From: Microbacterium sp. 4R-513
GTDB taxonomy: Bacteria; Actinomycetota; Actinomycetes; Actinomycetales; Microbacteriaceae
Reading direction: 5' to 3'
DNA length: 64,000 nucleotides
Assembly (NCBI RefSeq): GCF_011046485.1
Contig: NZ_CP049256.1
Location: forward strand, 3,038,001 to 3,102,000
Shown piece after piece: positions 39,960 to 48,347 of this stretch (positions within the stretch are counted from its first letter, which is position 1; every line of letters begins with the position of its first letter). Position numbers and translations under genes: made by a program. The notes below the pieces were generated by a model, which was not told where the DNA came from, searched no databases, and saw only the letters and a program-made list of their open reading frames with translations.

Positions 39960-41096
39960 CTACGGGACCTGCGCCAGGAGGTTGGGAGAGGCGCCGCCGG
40001 CGCTCGTCACCTTGCCGCGGACGGCGTCGCCCTTGATGATGCTCGCAACCGCGGAAGGACTGGCGGTGGGACTCGCCTGGAGCACGAGGGCCGCGATGCC
40101 CGCGACATGAGGCGAGGCCATCGAGGTGCCCGAGATCGTGTTCGTCCCGCCGCCCAGCCACGTCGAGGTGATGTCCTGACCCGGGGCGAAGAGGTCGACG
40201 CAGCCGCCGTAGTTCGAGAACGATGCCCGCTTGTCGGTGCGTGTGGTGGCTGCCACCGTGAGGGCGCTGCCCGCCGACGCCGGTGAGAAGTAGCACGCCG
40301 ACAGGCTGTCGTTGCCGGCCGCGACCGCGACCGTGATGCCTCTGTCCGTCATGCGCTTGACCGCCGCATTCGTCGCCGAGCTGTAGACACCGCCGAGGCT
40401 CATGTTCGCGACGGCGGGTCGCACGGCGTTCTTGGCGACCCAGTCCATTCCCGCGATGACACCCGAGTTCGACCCCGACCCGTCGCAGCCGAGCACCCGC
40501 ACGGCGATCAGTGAGACGGACTTCGCAACCCCGTATGTCGTGCTGCCGACCGTCCCCGCGACGTGGGTGCCGTGCCCGTTGCAGTCCTCTGTGCCGCGAC
40601 CGTCGGCGATCGCCGAGTAGCCGCTCGAGACGCGTCCCGCGAAGGCGGGGTGGGCCTTCTGGATGCCTGTGTCGATGATGTACGCACGAACGCCTGCGCC
40701 GGTTCGGCCCGGCGTGTAGCTGCCGTCGAGCGGCAGGCTGGGCTGATCGATCCGGTCGAGTCCCCACGTCTCCTGGGTGGTGACGACCGAGTCCTTCTCG
40801 ACCACCTCGACGAACGCGCTGCGCTCCACGACGGCGAGCTGGGCGGGCGTGAGGTTCGCCGCGAACCCGCCGAGCGCCGTGTAGGCGTAGGTGACCGCGG
40901 CATCGGGCAGCACGTCGGCCAGCCTGCCGATCGCGGCATCGACCGTCGTGCCCGACTTCAGCATGACGATGTAGCCGGCTGCGCCGGCAGGCGCGGCGGC
41001 GGCCGGTGCCGTCGCCGCGATGCCGGCTGCGACTGCCGTCGCGGCGACGGCGACCGCGAGGACGACCCTCCGGCGGGTGCGCGTACGGGTGTTCAT
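39960..41096 (-). CDS. Secreted S8 subtilisin-like serine protease
   Basis: 378 residues. Signal peptide ([28 protein letters not shown]), an I9-type inhibitor propeptide (about 41-105: [27 protein letters not shown]), then the mature protease. Catalytic triad Asp142 (YIIDTGI), His175 (GHGTHVAG), Ser325 ([12 protein letters not shown]) and oxyanion Asn262 (AAGNDS). Proteinase K/aqualysin-like subfamily from the GLDRIDQ start of the mature domain. Extracellular peptide digestion is the likely role. Confidence 0.94.
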   Translation of the reverse strand: MNTRTRTRRRVVLAVAVAATAVAAGIAATAPAAAAPAGAAGYIVMLKSGTTVDAAIGRLADVLPDAAVTYAYTALGGFAANLTPAQLAVVERSAFVEVVEKDSVVTTQETWGLDRIDQPSLPLDGSYTPGRTGAGVRAYIIDTGIQKAHPAFAGRVSSGYSAIADGRGTEDCNGHGTHVAGTVGSTTYGVAKSVSLIAVRVLGCDGSGSNSGVIAGMDWVAKNAVRPAVANMSLGGVYSSATNAAVKRMTDRGITVAVAAGNDSLSACYFSPASAGSALTVAATTRTDKRASFSNYGGCVDLFAPGQDITSTWLGGGTNTISGTSMASPHVAGIAALVLQASPTASPSAVASIIKGDAVRGKVTSAGGASPNLLAQVP

Positions 41097-41259
41097 GATG
41101 TGCCCCTGCTTTCATCGGTGGAACTTCCGATGGCCGCGGTCGCCCTCCGCCTTGCGGAAGCGCGGTCGGGCGCACACGTGCCCTGCACGCCCGACGATAG
41201 GCGGGTCTTCGAGCACACGCGAGAGGTGACGGGGCGGTTTTACCCGGTCGTAACGCGGG

Positions 41260-41841
41260 TCAGGTCTGGGGCCACTCCACGAGCAGGATGCCCTGCTTGG
41301 TGTCGGCGTACTTCACCCAGCCGTCGCCGAAGAGGTAGGTCAGACCGTAGCCCTCTTCGTCGACCGAGCTCGCCGTCTCGGCGCTCTCGGTGACGTAGAC
41401 GCCCTCGGGCGAATCCTCCCGGCGCCATCCCTGGGCCACCAGCTCGGTTTGTGCCGACTCGGCCTGGTCCGCCGAGATCGGCGCCCAGCCGAAGAGCTGC
41501 ACGTGATCGGTGGCGGTCGAGAAGTCGCCCCAGATGCACTGGACGCCGTCCGGGATCTCGATGCTTCCGACGAGGAACTTGTCCGCGAGCGACGTCCAGC
41601 CCAGCGACTCGAAGTCCTTCACCGTCGTCGGCGAGATGATCGTGTCGCAGGTCGGCTCTTCGACGTCGGGATCCGACGATGCGGACGCTTCCGGCTGGGG
41701 CGCAGGCGTCGACGGCTCGATCGCGACGGTCTTCGTCGGCTCGGGCTCGGACTCGGCGGTCGCGGGTGCGCAGGCGGTCACGAGAGCCGCGGTCGCGGCG
41801 ACGGCGATGGTCGCGACGATCCGCGTGAGGGGTCGGGTCAT
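41260..41841 (-). CDS. Putative lipoprotein related to the 26187-26817 protein
   Basis: 193 residues from ATG at 41841. Signal ends in lipobox VTAC (AATAALVTACAPA), then a Pro/Glu/Ser linker, then a domain with CDTIISPTTVKDFESLGW, CIWGDF, AQTELVAQGW, SPEGVYV and YLFGDGWVKYADT. The same blocks occur in the frameshifted gene at 26187-26817, so the two are paralogues with different membrane anchors. Function unknown. Its start overlaps the stop of the upstream phosphatase gene by 4 bases. Confidence 0.78.
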   Translation of the reverse strand: MTRPLTRIVATIAVAATAALVTACAPATAESEPEPTKTVAIEPSTPAPQPEASASSDPDVEEPTCDTIISPTTVKDFESLGWTSLADKFLVGSIEIPDGVQCIWGDFSTATDHVQLFGWAPISADQAESAQTELVAQGWRREDSPEGVYVTESAETASSVDEEGYGLTYLFGDGWVKYADTKQGILLVEWPQT

Positions 41842-42686
41842 TCGGGGTTCTCCGTGGGGGCGGGGGGATGGAGGAGGTCGAGGAAGGCCTCGTGGAGGAT
41901 GCCGTTCGTCGCGACGACGGAGCGATCGCTGATCGAGTCGTCGCCGGCGTAGGACGTCACGCGTCCGCCGGCCTCCGTGATGATCGCGACGTGGGAGGCG
42001 AGGTCGTACTCCTTGACGCCGAACTCGCCGACGAACTCCAGACGGCCCTCGGCGAGCAGCATGTAGGGCCAGGCGTCGCCGTACCCGCGGTCGCGCCAGA
42101 CGGATGACGTCAGGCGCTCGAGCGCCTCGAGCTCGCCGACATCGCGCCACTGGCCGATGCTCTGAAAGCTCACACTCGAGTCGGCGATCGAGTCGACCGC
42201 CGAGACCGCGAGTCTGCGGGCGCTGCCGTCCGGGGTGTTCGTCCAGGCGCCGAGGCGCGTCGCGCCCCACCAGCGTCGGCCGATGGACGGCTGGCTCACG
42301 ACACCGACCCGCGGCACGCCGTCGATGCTCAGGGCGATGAGCGTCGACCACATCGGGATGCCCTTGAGGTAGTTCGCGGTGCCGTCGATGGGATCGAGGA
42401 TCCACTGCCGGGCTGTGTCGCCGGACGAGCCGTACTCTTCGCCGAAGATGCCGTCGCCGGGGCGCTCCGCCTCGATCATCGTGCGCATCGCACGCTCGGT
42501 GGCGAGGTCGGCCTCGGTCACGTGCGAGGCATCTGCCTTCAGCCGGACGTCGAGGTCGGGCGCATCGAACCGCGCCATCGCGGTGCGATCCGCGGCATCC
42601 GCGAGCCTCAGCGCGAAGGCGAGATCGGCGCTGAGATCCCCGTCGAAGGGCGCGTCGAATCGCGTCGTGGAAGCGGGGGAGGTCAC
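41838..42686 (-). CDS. hisN: Inositol monophosphatase family phosphatase (histidinol-phosphatase HisN-like)
   Basis: Mg-dependent, Li-sensitive type phosphomonoesterase fold. 282 residues with the metal motifs GEE (Glu83/Glu84), DPIDGTANY (Asp98, Asp101) and a late EYDLAS Asp. Actinobacterial HisN, the histidinol-phosphate phosphatase of histidine synthesis, is of this family and size, which is the most likely role; inositol-1-phosphate or other substrates are possible. Overlaps the lipoprotein gene downstream. Confidence 0.85.
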   Translation of the reverse strand: MTSPASTTRFDAPFDGDLSADLAFALRLADAADRTAMARFDAPDLDVRLKADASHVTEADLATERAMRTMIEAERPGDGIFGEEYGSSGDTARQWILDPIDGTANYLKGIPMWSTLIALSIDGVPRVGVVSQPSIGRRWWGATRLGAWTNTPDGSARRLAVSAVDSIADSSVSFQSIGQWRDVGELEALERLTSSVWRDRGYGDAWPYMLLAEGRLEFVGEFGVKEYDLASHVAIITEAGGRVTSYAGDDSISDRSVVATNGILHEAFLDLLHPPAPTENPE

Positions 42687-42780
42687 GTCGTCAAGGATAC
42701 GTGGCCGGGGGATGCCTCGATTTCCGTGTCACCGGATCGTGATGGTAGTGTTGACCTCCGGTTCGCCCCGTGTGAACCAT

Positions 42781-42856
42781 GCGCCTTTAGCTCAGTCGGT
42801 AGAGCAACTGACTCTTAATCAGTGGGTCCTCGGTTCGAGCCCGAGAGGGCGCACCA
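42781..42856 (+). tRNA. tRNA-Lys (anticodon CUU)
   Basis: Acceptor GCGCCTT pairs with AGGGCGC; D-arm GCTC..GAGC; anticodon stem ACTGA/TCAGT with loop CTCTTAA (anticodon CTT, reads AAG); T-arm CTCGGTTCGAGCCCGAG; discriminator A and encoded CCA at 42854-42856. Confidence 0.97.
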
Positions 42857-42858
42857 AA

Positions 42859-42897
42859 GCAGAAGAGCCCCGCATTCCGCGGGGCTCTTCTGCGTTT
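42859..42897 (+). terminator. Terminator of tRNA-Lys
   Basis: Perfect 15-bp stem GCAGAAGAGCCCCGC / GCGGGGCTCTTCTGC (42859-42873 and 42879-42893), five-base loop, then GTTT. Starts two bases after the tRNA CCA; may also serve the convergent MFS gene. Confidence 0.85.
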
Positions 42898-42915
42898 CGC
42901 GGCGGTGCCGGAGCC

Positions 42916-44142
42916 TCAGGCGGCGTCTCCGACGAGCACCGCGGCGGCCTCGTCTGCAGCATCCGCTTCGATCGCGTCGATGTGCCGCAGCGCGCGCCGG
43001 CCGATCGCGAGGGTCGCGGTCGCGACGAGGACGGATGCCGCGGCGAATACGTACGGCACGGGTGCGCCGAAGGCGTGCCACAGGAGCGCCGCGATCGGGG
43101 GAGCCGCGGCCCCGCCGAGGAACCGGACCGCCGAATAGGCCGACGAGGCGACGGAGCGGGGGAGGTCCGTCGCCTCCATGACGGACTCGGTGAGGACGGT
43201 GTTCATGATTCCGAGGAGGAGTCCGCCGACGATGATGGCCGCGACGAGAGCGCCCGCTGTGCCGACGAAGACGGCTGCCGCGAGCAGATCGACGGCGAGG
43301 AGCGGCAGCACCACGAGCATGACGCTCGTGCGCCGGAACCGGCGCAGGAGGAGCGGCGCGACCCAGACGCTCGTGATCGCCAGGGCGACACCCCAGCCGA
43401 AGAACGTCAGTCCGATGCCGAGCGCGCCGAAGCCGAGCGGGAAGGGCGAGAAGGCGAGGAGGACGAAGAAGCCGATGTTGTAGAAGAGGGCGGTGATCGC
43501 GAGGATCGCGAGCGCCGGCCGGCGAAGCGCCGTGAAGGGAGCCGACAGCTTGACGGGCGTGCGCTTCTCATCGCCGCCCCGGAGCAGGATGAGCACCGCG
43601 ACGAAGGCGATGGCCATGAGAACGACGACGCCGAAGAAGGGCCCACGCCAGCTCACCTCGCCGAGGATTCCGCCGAGCAGCGGCCCGATCGCGATGCCGA
43701 GCCCCAGCGCCGCCTCGTAGAGCACGATCGCCGCACCGCTCCCGCCGGAGGCCGCGCCGACGATGGTCGCGAGCGCCGTCGAGATGAAGAGGGCGTTGCC
43801 GAGGCCCCAGCCCGCGCGGAACCCGATGATCGCGTCGACGCTGCCGCTCAGAGCGCACAGGAGCGAGAACACGACGATGAGCGCGAGTCCCGTGAGAAGC
43901 GTGGCCTTCGCACCGATCCGACTCGAGATCCAGCTCGTGACGAGCATCGCGAGGCCCGTGACGAGGAGGTAGCTCGTGAAGAGGAGCTCCGTCTGCACGG
44001 GGCTCGCCTGAAGCGACTCGGCGATCGCGGGAAGGATCGGGTCGACCAGTCCGATGCCCATGAACGCGACGACACAGGCGAACGCGACCGCCCACACCGG
44101 CTTGGGCTGCCGCCAGACGGTGACTCCCGCGCCGGCGCTCAT
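42916..44142 (-). CDS. MFS multidrug-type transporter
   Basis: 408 residues from ATG at 44142; about twelve TM segments. The N-half has VAFMGIGLVDPILPAIAESL and TSWISSRIGAKATLL (A-motif), and EAALGLGIAIGPLLGG, the antiporter C-motif of drug-efflux MFS. Cotranscribed with the upstream MarR regulator (4-base overlap), so probably the efflux pump that the regulator controls. Confidence 0.87.
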   Translation of the reverse strand: MSAGAGVTVWRQPKPVWAVAFACVVAFMGIGLVDPILPAIAESLQASPVQTELLFTSYLLVTGLAMLVTSWISSRIGAKATLLTGLALIVVFSLLCALSGSVDAIIGFRAGWGLGNALFISTALATIVGAASGGSGAAIVLYEAALGLGIAIGPLLGGILGEVSWRGPFFGVVVLMAIAFVAVLILLRGGDEKRTPVKLSAPFTALRRPALAILAITALFYNIGFFVLLAFSPFPLGFGALGIGLTFFGWGVALAITSVWVAPLLLRRFRRTSVMLVVLPLLAVDLLAAAVFVGTAGALVAAIIVGGLLLGIMNTVLTESVMEATDLPRSVASSAYSAVRFLGGAAAPPIAALLWHAFGAPVPYVFAAASVLVATATLAIGRRALRHIDAIEADAADEAAAVLVGDAA

Positions 44143-44576
44143 CGAGCCACCTCGACGGCAGCTGTCTTGCGCGCGAGGATGGCGGCGGTCGTGCGGAGCG
44201 CGTCCCACTCCGCCTCGGTGAGGTCGTCGAAGTGCGGTGCGAGAGCGGCGGTCAGCTGCAGGAGCCACGTGTCGAGGGCCTCGAGACCGAGGGGAGTGAC
44301 GCTCACGACCGTCACGCGGGAGTCCGAGGCATCCGTCGACCGATCGATGAGGCCGAGCTCGGCCATCTGCCCGGCGAGGCGCGTCATGCCGGGCTGAGTC
44401 ACGCGGCTGAGCCGAGCCAGCTCGCCGACGCGGAGCGGGCCGCGGTCGCGGAGGATCGTCAGGGTCCGCCACTGGGCGGAGGGTGTCTCGCTGCGGGTCT
44501 CGAGGGCGGCCACGCGCGTGAGTGCGTGCGCCGCGACGATCAGGGTCTCGATGTCGTGGTCATGGGTCACATCCAT
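44139..44576 (-). CDS. MarR family transcriptional regulator
   Basis: 145 residues from ATG at 44576 (MDVTHDHDIETLIVAAHAL). Winged-helix core: LTILRDRGPLRVGELARLSRVTQPGMTRLAGQMAELGLIDR followed by the wing SDSRVTVVSVTPLG. The open frame continues upstream to 44696, but that extension runs through the operator and is excluded. Predicted to repress itself and the MFS gene through the palindrome directly before its start, with a phenolic or drug-like ligand as inducer. Confidence 0.88.
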   Translation of the reverse strand: MDVTHDHDIETLIVAAHALTRVAALETRSETPSAQWRTLTILRDRGPLRVGELARLSRVTQPGMTRLAGQMAELGLIDRSTDASDSRVTVVSVTPLGLEALDTWLLQLTAALAPHFDDLTEAEWDALRTTAAILARKTAAVEVAR

Positions 44577-44578
44577 AA

Positions 44579-44608
44579 GTATACCTACGGTATATACCGC
44601 CGGTATAC
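44579..44608. promoter_or_regulatory. Palindromic MarR operator candidate
   Basis: Outer arms GTATACC (44579-44585) and GGTATAC (44602-44608) are perfect inverted repeats around a central perfect palindrome GGTATATACC (44589-44598), joined by three-base spacers. This 30-bp AT-containing element stands out in the GC-rich background and ends two bases before the MarR start codon. It also provides TATA-like -10 sequence for the marR transcript, so repressor binding would block RNA polymerase. Confidence 0.65.
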
Positions 44609-44663
44609 GAGTACGCGCGCATCCCAACTCCATAACGACCCGTAGACCAGGGCACCGCCCGAC

Positions 44664-44692
44664 TTGCAACACCGACGCGGATTTCCTAGATT
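44664..44692 (+). promoter_or_regulatory. Candidate sigma-70-type promoter of the liv locus
   Basis: TTGCAA (44664-44669) and TAGATT (44687-44692) with a 17-base spacer, close to the -35/-10 consensus, 72 bases upstream of the solute-binding protein ATG. It is in a locally AT-richer intergenic stretch. The only good match found in this gap. Confidence 0.5.
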
Positions 44693-44763
44693 GCAAATAC
44701 CTGAATCAGTTTTCAGGTGCATAAGCACCAGACCCTCTCCTTCCAATGGTGAAAGGCACGCAC

Positions 44764-45969
44764 ATGCGGGTTACAAAGAAGTTGCTCCTGGGCTCCGTGG
44801 CCGCCACGGCCGCCCTCGTCCTCGCGGCCTGCGCGCCGACGACCGGTGCGGGTGGCGATCCCTCGGCGAGCGGCGAGGCCGGACCGGCCGAGGTCACCGT
44901 CGGCATCGTCACGAGCGAGTCCGGACCGCTCGCCGGCTACGGCAAGCAGTACCTCGACGCGTTCAAGGCCGGCCTCGACTACGCGACGGACGGATCGAAC
45001 GAAGTCGACGGCACGAAGATCGCCGTCGAGTACCGCGACGACGCGGGCGACCCCGACAAGGCCGTCACCGCCGTCAAGGAGCTCATCGGATCGGGCGTCC
45101 AGATCATCGGGGGGACGGCATCGTCCGGCGTCGCCCTCGCCGTCGCCGAGCAGGCCGAGCAGAACAAGGTCCTCTACATCTCGGGACCCGCTGCGGCGGA
45201 CGCGATCACCGGCATCAACGACTACACGTTCCGCTCGGGACGCCAGAGCGCGCAGGATGTCGCGACCGCCGGAACGTTCCTCGACGAGCTCGACGGCAAG
45301 ACCATCACGGTGTTCGCCCAGAACAACGCCTTCGGCACGGGCAACGAGGCGGCCGTCAAGGCGATCCTCGGCGCCAAGGGCGCGACCGTGAACTCGGTCC
45401 TCGTCCCCGAGGACGCGACGGAGTTCACGCCCTTCGCGCAGCAGGTGCTGGCGGGGAACCCGGATCTGGTCTTCGTCGCGTGGGCCGGTGCCACGTCGGG
45501 AGCCATGTGGCAGGCGATGAGCCAGCAGGGTGTGCTCGATGCGATCCCCGTCGTGACGGGTCTCGGCGACTCGGCGACCTTCGGCGCCTACGGCGAGGCG
45601 TCCGAGAAGATCAGCTTCCTGAACCACTACTTCCCGGGGGGACCCGACAACGACGTCAACGACGCGATGGTCAAGGCCATCGAGGACGAGGGCGGCACCG
45701 CCGATCTGTTCAGCCCCGACGGCTTCAACGCGGCGATCATGATCGTGCACGCGATCAAGGAGGGCAAGGGTGACGTCGACGCCATGGTCGCCGCCCTCGA
45801 GGGCTTCGAGTTCGACGGTCCGAAGGGCAAGATGACGGTGCGCGAGAGCGATCACGCCCTCCTCCAGGAGATGTACCAGGTCAAGCTCGTCGCCGACGGC
45901 GGCAGCTTCACGCCGGAGCTCGTCGACACTGTCTCGGCCGACGACGTCGCTCCCGCCGAAGCCGAGTGA
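44764..45969 (+). CDS. Branched-chain amino acid-type ABC transporter substrate-binding lipoprotein
   Basis: 401 residues from ATG at 44764, with GAAAGG as ribosome-binding site; the ATG at 44746 lacks one. Lipobox LAAC (VLAACAP). The Peripla_BP_6/LivJ-like fold begins EVTVGIVTSESGPLAGYGKQYLDAFKAGLDY and includes GVQIIGGTASSGVALAVAEQAEQNKVLYIS. Captures the substrate for the LivGFHM proteins encoded next. Family members bind amino acids, but also aromatic and aliphatic acids; the neighbouring genes suggest a carboxylic acid. Confidence 0.9.
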   Translation: MRVTKKLLLGSVAATAALVLAACAPTTGAGGDPSASGEAGPAEVTVGIVTSESGPLAGYGKQYLDAFKAGLDYATDGSNEVDGTKIAVEYRDDAGDPDKAVTAVKELIGSGVQIIGGTASSGVALAVAEQAEQNKVLYISGPAAADAITGINDYTFRSGRQSAQDVATAGTFLDELDGKTITVFAQNNAFGTGNEAAVKAILGAKGATVNSVLVPEDATEFTPFAQQVLAGNPDLVFVAWAGATSGAMWQAMSQQGVLDAIPVVTGLGDSATFGAYGEASEKISFLNHYFPGGPDNDVNDAMVKAIEDEGGTADLFSPDGFNAAIMIVHAIKEGKGDVDAMVAALEGFEFDGPKGKMTVRESDHALLQEMYQVKLVADGGSFTPELVDTVSADDVAPAEAE

Positions 45970-45991
45970 CCGGGCGCAGGATCACCGCATC

Positions 45992-46771
45992 ATGAACGCA
46001 CCCCACCCGTCCGCGCCGCGCGGATCTGCACTCCGGGTCGAAGGACTCGGCCTGCAGATCGGCGGAGCGACCATCCTCCAGGACGTCGACCTCGATGTCG
46101 CCGCGGGTTCGCTCGTCGGCGTCATCGGGCCGAACGGCGCCGGCAAGACCACGCTCTTCAACGTGATCTCGGGCCTCGTGAAGCCGACCTCGGGTCGCAT
46201 CCTGCTGGACGACCGTGACGTCACGTCGGCGTCGGTGCCGGCGCGAGCGCGGGCGGGACTGGGGCGCACCTTCCAGACGTCGAGCCTGTTCCCGAAGCTC
46301 ACCGTGCTCGAGAACGTTCGCCTCGCGGCCCAGGTCTCCATCGGCGGCGACTATTCGCTCTTCCGCTTCCCGCAGAGGACGGATGCCGCAACCCGCCTGG
46401 CCCGCGAGAAGCTCGAGGCCGTCGGGCTCGGCCACAAGGCCGACGCCTTGGCGGGCGACATCTCGCACGGCGACAAGCGCAAGCTCGAGATCGCCGTGCT
46501 CCTGGCCACCGAGGCGAGCCTCGTGCTGCTCGACGAGCCGATGGCCGGGGTCGCGTCCGGAGATGTCTCTGGTCTTGTCGAGAGCATCCGCGAGATGCAG
46601 CGCGAGAAGGGCTGCACCGTGCTCATGGTCGAGCATCACATCGACGTGCTCATGGGCCTCGTCGACAAGGTCGCCGTGATGTACTTCGGCACGATCATCG
46701 CCTTCGACACTCCGCAGAATGTCATGGCGAACCCGACCGTGCAGAGCGCGTATCTGGGGACCGCCGCCTGA
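45992..46771 (+). CDS. livG: ABC transporter ATP-binding protein, LivG type
   Basis: 259 residues. Walker A GPNGAGKTT, GRTFQTSSLFPKLTVLENV Q-loop region, DISHGDKRKLEIAVLL signature (SHGDK, the LivG form), Walker B LVLLDEPMAG and switch His in EHHIDVLMGL. ATPase of a HAAT-family importer. Confidence 0.93.
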   Translation: MNAPHPSAPRGSALRVEGLGLQIGGATILQDVDLDVAAGSLVGVIGPNGAGKTTLFNVISGLVKPTSGRILLDDRDVTSASVPARARAGLGRTFQTSSLFPKLTVLENVRLAAQVSIGGDYSLFRFPQRTDAATRLAREKLEAVGLGHKADALAGDISHGDKRKLEIAVLLATEASLVLLDEPMAGVASGDVSGLVESIREMQREKGCTVLMVEHHIDVLMGLVDKVAVMYFGTIIAFDTPQNVMANPTVQSAYLGTAA

Positions 46772-47475
46772 TGGGCATCCTGGAAGTGTCGAACCTCCGC
46801 TGCTCGATCGCCGGACAGCAGGTCGTCGAGGACGTCTCGTTCTCCGTCGCGTCGACGGGGATCACGGCGATCCTCGGCCGCAACGGCGCGGGCAAGACGT
46901 CGACTCTCCGCGGCATCCTCGGTCTCATCCATCGCCGCGGCGAGGTGCGACTCGCCGGCGACCGGATCGACGGGCTTCCGACCCACAGGATCGTCCGCCG
47001 CGGCGTCGGCTACGTGCCCGAGGACCGCGAGGTCTTCTCGAAGCTCACCGTCGCCGAGAACCTCGCCCTCGCCGAGCGCGGACGCAACCCGCGCCGTGAG
47101 CTGGTCGATGCGCTGTTCCCCGACCTCGTCGCACGGCGTGACCAGCAGGCCGGAACGCTCTCGGGCGGCCAGCAGCAGATGGTGTCGGTGGCCCGGGCGC
47201 TCCTCAACGACAACAGGATCCTCCTCGTCGACGAGCCGACGAAGGGCCTCGCGCCGAAGATCGTGACCGAGGTCGCCGACGCGCTCGAAGAGGCTTCGAA
47301 GACCGTCCCGATCCTGCTCGTCGAGCAGAACCTCGAGGTCGTGCGCCGGCTCGCGGGCGACGCCATCGTCATCGGCGGAGGCCGCGTCGTGCACACCGGC
47401 CGCGCGACGGCGATCCTCGACGACGACGAGCTGACCCGCCGGCTCCTCGGCGTCCACGCGGAGGTGCACTCGTGA
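46771..47475 (+). CDS. livF: ABC transporter ATP-binding protein, LivF type
   Basis: 234 residues; ATG shares one base with the livG stop. Walker A GRNGAGKTS, YVPEDREVFSKLTVAENL, signature LSGGQQQM, Walker B ILLVDEPTKGLAP, then LVEQNLEVV: the typical LivF sequence. Partner ATPase to LivG. Overlaps livH by 4 bases. Confidence 0.93.
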   Translation: MGILEVSNLRCSIAGQQVVEDVSFSVASTGITAILGRNGAGKTSTLRGILGLIHRRGEVRLAGDRIDGLPTHRIVRRGVGYVPEDREVFSKLTVAENLALAERGRNPRRELVDALFPDLVARRDQQAGTLSGGQQQMVSVARALLNDNRILLVDEPTKGLAPKIVTEVADALEEASKTVPILLVEQNLEVVRRLAGDAIVIGGGRVVHTGRATAILDDDELTRRLLGVHAEVHS

Positions 47476-48347
47476 GCACGCTGGTTCTGACCCTCATCAC
47501 GGGCGTCGGCCTCGGCGCCCTGTACTTCCTGGTCGCGAGCGGCCTGAGTCTCATCTACGGGCTGATGCACGTGCTCAACTTCGCGCACGGCGCGTTCCTG
47601 ACGCTCAGTGCGTTCCTGGGCTGGATCGTGGCGCAAGCTCTCGGCACCGACTCCTGGTGGGCGTTCCTCGCCTCCATCGCCGCCGGCGCGGTGGTCGGGG
47701 CGGTCTTCGCGACACTGACCGAGCTCGTGCTCATCCGCCCGCTGTACGAGCGGCACATCGAGCAGGTGCTCGTGACGGTGGGCCTCTCCTTCGCCGCCGT
47801 GGCACTCTTCGAAGGCATCTGGGGGACCGACCCGATCCAGGTGTCCGGGCCCGGCTGGCTGAAGCAGACGACGGACGTCCTCGGGGCGCGCATCCCGAAC
47901 ACATACTGGGTGCTCATGATCGCCGCGGCCCTCGTGCTGCTCGCCCTCGTGCTGTTCCTCCAGAAGACCCGCTACGGCATGATCATCCGCGCCGGCGTCG
48001 AGAACCGCTCGATGGTGATGGCGCTCGGGATCGATGTGCGCAAGTCGTTCACGGTCGTCTTCGCGATCGGCGGAGCCGCGGCCGGCATCGGCGGAGTCCT
48101 CGCGATGCACTACTCGACGTTCGTGTCTGCCCATCTCGGGTCGACGCTCCTGATCTTCGCGTTCATCGTCACGGTCGTCGGGGGGCTCGGCTCTCTCACG
48201 GGGGCTGCCGTCGCATCCGTCCTCGTCGCCGTCCTGCAGCAGTTCGCCAACTTCTACCTCGGTGGCACGGGCGACTTCATCGTCGTCATCCTGCTCGCCG
48301 TCGTGCTGCTCGTCCGGCCCTCGGGGCTCCTCGGGAGGAAGGCATGA
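47472..48347 (+). CDS. livH: ABC transporter permease, LivH type
   Basis: 291 residues from GTG at 47472, about eight TM segments. ASGLSLIYGLMHVLNFAHGAFLTLSAFLGW is the LivH signature; the cytoplasmic coupling region RYGMIIRAGVENRSMVMALGID follows. Pairs with LivM to form the pore. Confidence 0.92.
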   Translation: MSTLVLTLITGVGLGALYFLVASGLSLIYGLMHVLNFAHGAFLTLSAFLGWIVAQALGTDSWWAFLASIAAGAVVGAVFATLTELVLIRPLYERHIEQVLVTVGLSFAAVALFEGIWGTDPIQVSGPGWLKQTTDVLGARIPNTYWVLMIAAALVLLALVLFLQKTRYGMIIRAGVENRSMVMALGIDVRKSFTVVFAIGGAAAGIGGVLAMHYSTFVSAHLGSTLLIFAFIVTVVGGLGSLTGAAVASVLVAVLQQFANFYLGGTGDFIVVILLAVVLLVRPSGLLGRKA

